DNA of 64,000 nt. Origin: Sulfitobacter brevis. Its GTDB lineage: Bacteria > Pseudomonadota > Alphaproteobacteria > Rhodobacterales > Rhodobacteraceae. Below, piece after piece: positions 57,648 to 64,000 of the stretch. The position numbers and the translations under genes were made by a program. The stretch covers positions 62,001 through 126,000 of the forward strand of contig NZ_FOMW01000005.1 in NCBI RefSeq assembly GCF_900112755.1, written 5' to 3'. Numbering within the stretch: the stretch's first letter is position 1; each line of letters begins with the position of its first letter. The notes beneath the pieces were generated by a model. That model saw nothing but the letters and a program-made list of their open reading frames with translations. It made no database searches and was not told where the DNA came from.

Positions 57648-59264
57648 TCAGTTTCCTTTGGTTGCTGTCAGGCGGTCTGACAGATCTTGCACAGCCGCCT
57701 TGGCAGCTTGGCGGGCTTGGGCATCGGCCAGCCAGTCGTTAATGCCGCCACGCGCAGCTTCGGGCAGGGTATCAAGCTCGGCAATTGCGTCGTCGAGCCG
57801 ACCGTCGCGCACTGCGGCTTCGGCACGTGATAGTACCGCATCCGGATCGTTACCCTCGCGCGGCGCGACCGAACGGGCACCTAACTGGCGGCGCAAAAAT
57901 CCGCCAAATCCGGCGTCATTGTCTGACGGCGCCTCGGCGCGGGCAGCGGAGAGTGTCGCGCGGGCGCTGTCAGGAAAGCGGCTTTGCAGACTGTTGAGGG
58001 TTTTGACGCCGGTTTCCGCCGTGGCCGTCAGCGCCTCCGGCACATCCGAAATCCCGTTGTCGCGCAGTTCGGCCAAGGCGCTTTCAAAAAGCTGGCCATC
58101 ATTGATCGCAGCAGTAATGCGGGTCAGTCCTGACTGGATCGCGGCGGTCTGGGCCGCATTCGCGGTTGCCTCCTCAACGCTCAGGGCATTGTCCAGCAAG
58201 CCTTCAATCTCGCGGCGCTGCTCTGCGACTGATGATTGGAGCGCCGCCAGCTCTCGCTCATACGCGGCAATCGCCTCCTCCGAGGTGCCACCGGTGATCG
58301 GTCGCTTTTCAACGGCAGTCAGGCGGGAATCAATCTCGGCCAGGCTAGCTGACTGCGCCGACAAATCATCGCGCAGCGCTGAGATTTGGGGCGGCAGGTC
58401 TTCGAACGCGGACAGATCGGCGCTCGGCGTAGGCTCGGCCCCTTCCAGCGCGGCGATACGGTCTTGCTGCTGCGACAGGGTTTCGCTGAGTTGCGCGGTG
58501 CCTTGATCATTCCGAAGGTTCAAAAGGTCCAACTCTGATGCGGCATAGCCAAGCCCGCCGGCAATTACGCCGCCAAAGACCAGCGGCAAGAACACGCTGC
58601 GTCGCGGCTTGGCTTCTGGCATAGATGGGGGCGGGGTCGAGGCTGAAGTCTTGTTAGAAGGTGGCGTCGTGGTGGTGGGCTTTGGCTGATCCGGGGCACT
58701 TGCCTTGCTGTCGGATTTCACATCAGGCCGTGCCGAGGCGGCAGCGGTTGCGATGAGCGTATCAGACGCCGCGCTGTTCTTTACGTCGGGCTTGTCAGGC
58801 GCGCTGGAGACCTTTGTGTTGGCCGTACCACTGGACGCTATAGATTTGTCGGTAGCGGCGGCGACCGTGGCAGCCTTCTCGCTAGTGAGTTTGGTATCTT
58901 TGCCGGAGGAGGCTTCATCCTTGGTCGCAGATGCCGTCGCTGCATCAGATTTCGTCACATCTGACGAAGACGAGACGGCAGGCGATGGGGGGCTCTTGGC
59001 TCCCGCGTCAGAAGTTCCCGATGCGGGTTTAACTTTGGAGGTGGCCGCATCAGTGCTTTGCGCCGAAGATTGCGTTGACGCCGCTTCGCCCGCTGGAGTC
59101 AACGTAACTCCCGCGCCGGATGTGGGCGTACTGTCGGCCGATTTCGCTTTTGCACCAGCCGCGCTCGCACTCGAAGTTACAGATTTGTCAGGAACGGCTT
59201 TGGATGCCTCCGCAGACTTGCCGCCCGCAGGTGCCGTCTTTTTCGCTTTTGCCAATGTCTTCAC
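57648..59264 (-). CDS. Mitofilin (Mic60)-like inner membrane protein
   Basis: The 538-residue protein has a low-complexity N-terminus (about 1-200, Ala/Ser/Thr/Lys/Asp-rich), one membrane helix (VFLPLVFGGVIAGGLGYAAS near 225), a long coiled coil (about 250-360) and a C-terminal helical domain (about 380-535) containing LSRAEAAVRDGRLDDAIAEL, typical of bacterial mitofilin. The membrane helix then coiled coil order is that of Mic60, which shapes mitochondrial cristae; alphaproteobacterial homologues are coded beside hemY. It is between hemD and hemY in one operon. The N-terminus is cytoplasmic by charge. Confidence 0.87.
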   Translation of the reverse strand: MKTLAKAKKTAPAGGKSAEASKAVPDKSVTSSASAAGAKAKSADSTPTSGAGVTLTPAGEAASTQSSAQSTDAATSKVKPASGTSDAGAKSPPSPAVSSSSDVTKSDAATASATKDEASSGKDTKLTSEKAATVAAATDKSIASSGTANTKVSSAPDKPDVKNSAASDTLIATAAASARPDVKSDSKASAPDQPKPTTTTPPSNKTSASTPPPSMPEAKPRRSVFLPLVFGGVIAGGLGYAASELDLLNLRNDQGTAQLSETLSQQQDRIAALEGAEPTPSADLSAFEDLPPQISALRDDLSAQSASLAEIDSRLTAVEKRPITGGTSEEAIAAYERELAALQSSVAEQRREIEGLLDNALSVEEATANAAQTAAIQSGLTRITAAINDGQLFESALAELRDNGISDVPEALTATAETGVKTLNSLQSRFPDSARATLSAARAEAPSDNDAGFGGFLRRQLGARSVAPREGNDPDAVLSRAEAAVRDGRLDDAIAELDTLPEAARGGINDWLADAQARQAAKAAVQDLSDRLTATKGN

Positions 59265-59328
59265 CCTTCCCGATTCTAGCCCGCTTATCAGCCTGCTTTG
59301 ACAACCTTAGCGGTCAACCCTGCTGCTC

Positions 59329-60030
59329 TCAAGGTAAGCTGGGGTGACGCAACAGCTTTTCAACGTTGGCGATCATTTCTTTGGCGGTAGGTGCTGCTGC
59401 CACCGTGATATCAGCCTCAGCCAAGCCCCCCAACGCTTCCGCAACCGCAGAACTGAGAGCAATAACCGTCGCGCGTGTGGCGTGAGGTACGCAACCAGCA
59501 AACAGCGCGGCACTACGGGGGGAAAACAGCGGGACGATCACGCTATCGCCCGTCACCAAAGCCTCATGCGCCTCAAAGGACAGCGCCACTGCCTGTTGGT
59601 CATAGAGCACGTGCACATCCACCGACTTACCAAACCCCTGCAAACTCTCGGCAATATCGCCGCGCTGATAACGGCCAGCCAGATGCAGCAAGCGGCGGGC
59701 CTGTCCCTTTGACAGCGCAGCTATTAAATCCGCTGCGGTTTGCGCCACATGCGCAACGACCCAGCCTTGCCCCTGCGCGGCCTCGGCGGTGCGGGCACCC
59801 ACGCAATATACTGTTGTCCCCTGACCCTCAGGCGCGAACTCGACGGCCTGCGCCGATGTGAAAATCACCCCATCATAGGGGCCAATATCTGGGGCACTGC
59901 CTGTCGCAACGATTTCGAGCACAGGCGAGGTAACCACCCGCACGCCCGCCATAACCGCTGGATCAAGCCGCGCGACAAAGCCGTGTGACTGGCGCAGCGG
60001 TCGGGTCATCAGCAGGGTTGGCTTGGTCAT
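59329..60030 (-). CDS. hemD: Uroporphyrinogen-III synthase
   Basis: The 233-residue protein has [72 protein letters not shown] and a C-terminal [21 protein letters not shown]. These are the sparse conserved points of the two-domain HemD fold. It cyclises hydroxymethylbilane with inversion of ring D. ATG 60028-60030 begins the domain; a frame to 60138 would add 36 residues. It heads the hemD-mitofilin-hemY operon, divergent from tsaD with an 88-base gap. Confidence 0.9.
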   Translation of the reverse strand: MTKPTLLMTRPLRQSHGFVARLDPAVMAGVRVVTSPVLEIVATGSAPDIGPYDGVIFTSAQAVEFAPEGQGTTVYCVGARTAEAAQGQGWVVAHVAQTAADLIAALSKGQARRLLHLAGRYQRGDIAESLQGFGKSVDVHVLYDQQAVALSFEAHEALVTGDSVIVPLFSPRSAALFAGCVPHATRATVIALSSAVAEALGGLAEADITVAAAPTAKEMIANVEKLLRHPSLP

Positions 60031-60118
60031 TTCGGCCCTCGGGAATGATCGCCAGCATTGTTTGACAGTGGAAGCGGTGTTACCTGCGCTGACAGAGTGT
60101 TGCAACGGAAAGCAAGTG

Positions 60119-61210
60119 ATGTCGGGCACATTGACCATCCTCGGGTTGGAAAGCAGTTGCGACGATACCGCCGCTGCGGTGGTGCGCGTGCATGCAGATG
60201 GCAGCGCCGAAGTATTGTCCTCGGTCGTGCTGGGCCAGAACGACCTGCACGCCAGCTTTGGCGGCGTGGTGCCTGAGATCGCCGCCCGCGCACATGCCGA
60301 GCAACTTGATCACGCGGTGGAACAGGCTCTAACACAGGGCGATCTGGCAATGACTGCTGTTGACGCCTTCGCCGTCACCGCAGGCCCCGGTCTGATCGGG
60401 GGCGTGGTATCAGGGGTTATGTGTGCCAAAGGGTTGGCGGCCGGGACCGGAAAGCCGCTGTATGGGGTCAATCACCTGGCCGGACACGCACTGACCCCGC
60501 GCCTCACCGATCAGGTACCCTACCCCTATTTGATGTTGCTGGTGTCAGGCGGGCACTGCCAGTTTCTGATGGTCCACAGTGCCGACCGGTTCGAGCGTTT
60601 AGGCGGGACCATTGACGACGCCCCCGGCGAGGCGTTTGACAAAATCGCCCGCCTGCTCGGCCTGCCCCAGCCTGGTGGCCCAAGCGTCGAAAAAGCGGCT
60701 CTAACAGGGGACAACTCACGCTTTGTGTTTCCCCGCCCCCTGTTGGACAGGCAAGGGTGCGACCTATCCTTCTCCGGCCTCAAAACAGCCGTGCTGAGAA
60801 CCCGCGATGCGCTAATTACCGATAATGGCGGGTTAAGCGGCACGGATCAGGCTGATATTGCGGCGGGGTTTCAGGCCGCAGTAGTTGATGTGTTGGCGCA
60901 AAAATCGCGACGTGCTTTTGCGGCCTACCCGCAAGAAGCCACGCGCACCTTCTGCGTCGCGGGCGGGGTTGCAGCTAATGGCGCGATCCGCGCAGCGCTT
61001 GAGGGTATAGCGCAAGAGTTTTCGGCTGGCTTTGTGGCGCCACCTTTGGCGCTGTGCACCGACAATGCCGCGATGATTGCCTATGCTGCTGCAGAACAGA
61101 TGGCGGGCCGAGCGCCCGATGGATTGACCCTCTCGGCGCGCCCGCGTTGGCCGCTAGATACCTCACAGCCTGCGATGCTTGGCAGTGGCAAAAAAGGAGC
61201 GAAAGCTTAA
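60119..61210 (+). CDS. tsaD: tRNA N6-threonylcarbamoyladenosine transferase TsaD
   Basis: The 363-residue ASKHA-fold protein starts [18 protein letters not shown]; metal-binding His residues are in [44 protein letters not shown] and [16 protein letters not shown] follow. With TsaB and TsaE it adds threonylcarbamoyl to A37 of ANN-decoding tRNAs. I chose ATG 60119, where the domain begins. It shares one base with the gpsA start. Divergent from hemD, the common alphaproteobacterial arrangement. Confidence 0.96.
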   Translation: MSGTLTILGLESSCDDTAAAVVRVHADGSAEVLSSVVLGQNDLHASFGGVVPEIAARAHAEQLDHAVEQALTQGDLAMTAVDAFAVTAGPGLIGGVVSGVMCAKGLAAGTGKPLYGVNHLAGHALTPRLTDQVPYPYLMLLVSGGHCQFLMVHSADRFERLGGTIDDAPGEAFDKIARLLGLPQPGGPSVEKAALTGDNSRFVFPRPLLDRQGCDLSFSGLKTAVLRTRDALITDNGGLSGTDQADIAAGFQAAVVDVLAQKSRRAFAAYPQEATRTFCVAGGVAANGAIRAALEGIAQEFSAGFVAPPLALCTDNAAMIAYAAAEQMAGRAPDGLTLSARPRWPLDTSQPAMLGSGKKGAKA

Positions 61211-62160
61211 TGGTCTCTGTTCTGGGCGGCGGCGCCTTTGGCACCGCATTGGCAATCTCACTGGCGCAGAAAAGCCCTGTGATCCTCTGGGCGCGGGCAC
61301 CGGAAGACATGGCGCAAAATCGCGAGAACAAGGCGCGCTTGCCGGGTTGCGAGCTGCCCGAAGCGATCACGGTAACGGGCGATCTTGCGCTGGCCATCAA
61401 GGACGACATCCTGCTGGTCGCCGTTCCGCTGCAAAGCCTGCGCGGTTTTTTGGCAGGTCACGCTGATGCATTTACCGGCAAAACGATCGTCGCCTGCTGC
61501 AAGGGCATTGAACTTTCCACCGGCGCAGGGCCGGCCACAGTTATTGCGGAAACCATCCCCAGCGCCACCTCGGCGATCCTGACCGGCCCCAGCTTTGCCG
61601 CCGATATCGCGCGCGGGCTGCCCACTGCACTCACTCTTGCCTGCGCCGAAGACGCGGCGGGTGCACGCTTGCAGCAGGCTCTAACAACGGCAAACTTGCG
61701 GATATACCGGACCACAGATACCGCAGGGGCCGAGCTTGGTGGCGCGCTCAAGAATGTGGTGGCGATTGCTTGCGGTGCCGCGATGGGCGCGGGGTTAGGC
61801 GAAAGCGCCCGTGCCGCCCTGATGACCCGTGGTTTCGCCGAGATGCAGCGTTTTGCCGCCCACCGGCACGCTGACCCTGCGACCCTGTCGGGGCTGTCCG
61901 GCTTTGGCGATTTGACACTCACCTGCACCTCACAACAGTCGCGGAACTACAGGCTAGGGCTGGCTCTGGGCAGCGGTAGCGATTTTGATGCCTCGACCAC
62001 CGTCGAAGGAGCGGCCACGGCGCGTGCGATGCACGAAGTCGCCGTGAAAAACGCCTTAGAAATGCCGATTACAGCGGCGGTGACTGGCCTGTTGGATGGG
62101 AGTCTGGACGTAAAAAGCGCGATGGCGTCCTTGCTGAACCGGCCCTTGAAGGAAGAATAA
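61210..62160 (+). CDS. gpsA: Glycerol-3-phosphate dehydrogenase [NAD(P)+]
   Basis: The 316-residue protein begins [20 protein letters not shown] (NAD(P) motif). Further features are [31 protein letters not shown], and the catalytic Lys in [32 protein letters not shown] is the GpsA signature. It makes sn-glycerol-3-phosphate for phospholipids. ATG overlaps the tsaD stop by one base, so the two are coupled. The EVE-domain gene follows after 39 bases. Confidence 0.96.
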   Translation: MVSVLGGGAFGTALAISLAQKSPVILWARAPEDMAQNRENKARLPGCELPEAITVTGDLALAIKDDILLVAVPLQSLRGFLAGHADAFTGKTIVACCKGIELSTGAGPATVIAETIPSATSAILTGPSFAADIARGLPTALTLACAEDAAGARLQQALTTANLRIYRTTDTAGAELGGALKNVVAIACGAAMGAGLGESARAALMTRGFAEMQRFAAHRHADPATLSGLSGFGDLTLTCTSQQSRNYRLGLALGSGSDFDASTTVEGAATARAMHEVAVKNALEMPITAAVTGLLDGSLDVKSAMASLLNRPLKEE

Positions 62161-62199
62161 ATCCTTCGCGACGAGACATATTTAAGGGAGACGATTGCC

Positions 62200-62619
62200 A
62201 TGGCCTACTGGCTGTTCAAAACCGAACCTGCGACGTGGAGTTGGGCCGACCAGATGGGCCAAGCCGAGCGCGGTGAAGAGTGGAACGGCGTGCGCAATTA
62301 TCAGGCCCGTAATTTCATGCGGCAGATGGCAATCGGCGATCTGGGGTTTTTCTATCATTCGCAAACCGAGAAAGCCGTTGTCGGGATTGTCGAGGTATGC
62401 GCCTTGTCGCACTCCGACAGCACGACGGAGGATCCGCGATGGGATTGCGTCGATATCCGCGCGGTTCGGCCTTTTAAGAGGCCAGTGACGCTGGATCAGA
62501 TCAAATCCGATGGCAGTCTTGATGAAATGGTGCTGGTGAAGAATTCGCGGCTTTCTGTGCAACCTGTGCTCCCCACTGAGTGGGAGATCATCTGCGAGCT
62601 TGGCCAGACAACGCCCTGA
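62200..62619 (+). CDS. EVE domain protein
   Basis: The 139-residue single-domain protein has AYWLFKTEPATWSWADQ, WNGVRNYQARNFMRQM, GDLGFFYHSQTEKAVVGIVE and WDCVDIRAVRPFKRPVTLDQ. These are the standard EVE features (PUA-like fold that can hold modified bases in DNA or RNA). Stand-alone EVE proteins of this size are widespread in proteobacteria, commonly near gpsA and tsaD. Its target is unknown. After it, 62620-62846 has no gene or clear site that I can support. Confidence 0.92.
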   Translation: MAYWLFKTEPATWSWADQMGQAERGEEWNGVRNYQARNFMRQMAIGDLGFFYHSQTEKAVVGIVEVCALSHSDSTTEDPRWDCVDIRAVRPFKRPVTLDQIKSDGSLDEMVLVKNSRLSVQPVLPTEWEIICELGQTTP

Positions 62620-62846
62620 GGCAAGACCTTCCCCCGCCGCAAACGGAAAAAGGGTCCTGACGCCCTGCCAGAACCCTCTCTCACCCGTCTCATCCCGACC
62701 GAAAGAAACGGTCTGGAAAGGTTCGGACCCACACTCCCGTCTAGGCCAGATCGAAGATTCCAGCAACAAATTGCTAGGTCAAATTGTACCGATACCGGGG
62801 CTGGCGATATGCTGCGCATGGCCCCGACTTCGCTCAAGCCGGTATT

Positions 62847-63188
62847 TCAGCTGTAAACAGATTCTTTGCTAAAGTGTTTGGTCAGCATATAGTAAATTAC
62901 CGCACGGTATTTGTTCCGCTCGGATTTACCGTAAGTCTCGATCGTCTTCTGAATGCCCGCCATCAGATCAGGACCGTCTGGCAGGCCGAGTTTCTTGATC
63001 AGGAAGTTGTTTTTGACAGTTTCCAGCTCACTATCCTGACTGGAGGCCACAGTCTGTGAATCTGCGTTATAAATTGAAGGGCCGCAGGCGATTGTCACTT
63101 TAGTAAGCAACGCCATATCCGGCGACATGCCACACTTATTCTTGAGATCGTCCGCGTATTTTTCGATCCATTCGTCGCGTTTACCCAT
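62847..63188 (-). CDS. DUF2853 family protein
   Basis: The 113-residue soluble, mainly helical protein has KRDEWIEKYADDLKNKCGMS, ACGPSIYNADSQTVASS, ELETVKNNFLIKKLGL and GKSERNKYRAVIYYMLTKHF. The strong, low-gap pattern is that of DUF2853, common in Rhodobacterales and of unknown role. No catalytic residues are evident. The ribosome site GGGAGA precedes ATG. A short perfect hairpin in the leader (63216-63232) could affect translation. Confidence 0.85.
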   Translation of the reverse strand: MGKRDEWIEKYADDLKNKCGMSPDMALLTKVTIACGPSIYNADSQTVASSQDSELETVKNNFLIKKLGLPDGPDLMAGIQKTIETYGKSERNKYRAVIYYMLTKHFSKESVYS

Positions 63189-63215
63189 CGTGAAATTCTC
63201 CCGCCTTGAACTTTT

Positions 63216-63232
63216 AGCCGGTACATCCGGCT
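63216..63232. repeat. Short hairpin in DUF2853 leader
   Basis: AGCCGG-TACAT-CCGGCT is a perfect 6-base inverted repeat about 30 bases before the DUF2853 start. It may be an RNA leader hairpin or an operator; too short to decide. Confidence 0.4.
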
Positions 63233-63321
63233 TTGCACGCAGAGCCTAGTGTCAAACAGCGTTTCAAAAAAGCATTTTCTCAGGCCTGCTATTTGCACGC
63301 GAACCGCGTGAGGCGAGGGGT

Positions 63322-63351
63322 AAAAAAGGGGCGCCGCGTGGCACCCCTTTA
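63322..63351 (-). terminator. Terminator after the PRC-barrel gene
   Basis: On the - strand AAAGGGGTGCC and GGCGCCCCTTT pair around ACGC (one G-T wobble), followed by TTTA. It ends the PRC-barrel transcript. Confidence 0.85.
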
Positions 63352-63373
63352 TCGTTCAACCATTGTCGGAAAG

Positions 63374-64000
63374 TTATACGCCTGAGTCCAAGGGCGCATC
63401 AGCGTCCAGTTTCTCATATTCGGCCTCGTCAATTTCGGCCATCGCCTCGAGTTCTGCGTTGGTGCGCGTGCTCAGTTTCAGGTCACCTTCGGCAGCCCGC
63501 GATATCTCGCTCAGCGGTATCGCCACCTCATGCTCGCCAAACCCGAGGAACCCGCCAACGCCGATAATGGCAGCAAGTTCACCGTTATAGCGCACGATCG
63601 TATCGATCTCGCCAATATCTTCGCCGTTGGCTTCGACCACATTCAGGCCAACGATATCAGACGCAACCATGCCTGAGAAGCTATCGACCATCGTGTCGGT
63701 GGTCGTCGTAGCTGTCTGGCTGGAGGAAGCACTGGCTTCGGCTTCGGCAACGTTATCACTGGCAGGCTTGCTTACCGAATTGGCGGTATCCGATGCGCCG
63801 GTGAGCGTATCTGTTTCTGCCTCGGCCTCTTTCAAATCCGTGTTGGGCGTATCGCCATCAGCCGCGACTGAGGTTTGAGCAGATTGCTTGACCGAGGTGT
63901 TTGTATCCGTGTTCACATCGACGCTCGACTGGTCGGCACCTGCGGAAACGGAAGCGCCCGTATCGGCTGAAACTGAACCGGCAACATCGCCTGTAGCGGC
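63374..64000 (-). CDS. PRC-barrel domain protein (C-terminal part, 5' end missing)
   Basis: The reading frame is open to the right edge, so at least 208 residues are present and the start is outside. The C-terminal domain (last 100 residues: SFSGMVASDIVGLNVVEANG, then EIDTIVRYNGELAAIIGVGG, GFGEHEVAIPLSEI) is a PRC barrel. The rest is low-complexity, rich in Ser, Thr, Ala, Asp and Glu. PRC-barrel proteins with such linkers are often exported and stress-induced in alphaproteobacteria; the signal sequence would be outside. A GTG within the visible part (63914-63916) is an unlikely start. Terminator at 63322-63351. Confidence 0.8.
   Translation of the reverse strand, partial: AATGDVAGSVSADTGASVSAGADQSSVDVNTDTNTSVKQSAQTSVAADGDTPNTDLKEAEAETDTLTGASDTANSVSKPASDNVAEAEASASSSQTATTTTDTMVDSFSGMVASDIVGLNVVEANGEDIGEIDTIVRYNGELAAIIGVGGFLGFGEHEVAIPLSEISRAAEGDLKLSTRTNAELEAMAEIDEAEYEKLDADAPLDSGV

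Noticed and set aside
62620..62846. Search for a small gene or RNA in the 227-base gap after the EVE-domain gene
   Set aside because: Short frames exist on both strands but lack ribosome sites and typical codon use, and I see no convincing hairpin with a T run.
1..64000. CRISPR arrays, transposases, tRNA or rRNA genes
   Set aside because: No regularly spaced repeats, transposase motifs, tRNA-like cloverleaf or rRNA sequence was noticed on either strand.

Overview
The window looks like chromosomal DNA of an alphaproteobacterium of the Rhodobacterales (Roseobacter group). The signs are a PhyR/NepR/EcfG general stress response locus with GGAAC...CGTT promoters, alphaproteobacterial haem genes (hemC, hemD, hemE, hemF and a hemY/mitofilin operon), a Paracoccus-type cytochrome c, many peptide-type ABC transporters, GC-rich codon use and densely overlapping genes. 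I see no rRNA, tRNA, CRISPR array, prophage or insertion sequence. No gene-free stretch exceeds about 230 bases. All functional statements rest on reading motifs by eye, without database searches.

Layout. 1-3215 is the stress-response core: partial ECF sigma factor, nepR, a shared divergent promoter, phyR, a DUF883/holin-like membrane pair behind a second stress-type promoter, a degenerate receiver protein and a Crp/Fnr regulator. 3235-5046 holds two membrane proteins (YihY/BrkB-type and formate/nitrite transporter type). 5187-19782 is a peptide-type uptake and hydrolysis locus: class V PLP enzyme, M20 hydrolase, an ABC transporter, GNAT, SDR, P1 (DmpA/ThnT-type) peptidase, alpha/beta hydrolase and a TTC38-like TPR protein. 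Two inverted genes for small secreted HdeA-like proteins, each with a stress-type promoter, sit between the binding protein and its permeases. 19764-25587 encodes a CoA-dependent salicylate-to-gentisate pathway under a divergent IclR regulator. 25774-27213 is manC. 27361-31344 is an acyl-CoA dehydrogenase, ADP-forming acyl-CoA ligase and CaiD set, probably for gamma-butyrobetaine/carnitine.

35144-45939, with iorAB attached, is the best candidate for an undescribed pathway. Two paralogous FAD oxidoreductases of the phytoene-desaturase/PYROXD2 type face away from each other across a short regulatory region. One arm carries a kynurenine-formamidase-like cyclase, a MarR regulator and indolepyruvate oxidoreductase (IorAB). 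The other carries a complete peptide-type ABC transporter and a kynureninase-like enzyme. Two fold-type I aminotransferases, an SDR and a lactonase-like metallo-hydrolase follow. Together they suggest import and oxidative breakdown of an aromatic or amino-acid-derived compound ending in an aryl-acetyl-CoA; the substrate is unknown.

49857-64000 is mostly housekeeping: orphan phnM, hemE, hemC, cytochrome c, idi, hemF, a DUF1045 phosphonate-operon-type phosphoesterase, the hemD-mitofilin-hemY operon, tsaD, gpsA, an EVE-domain protein, DUF2853 and the start of a PRC-barrel protein.
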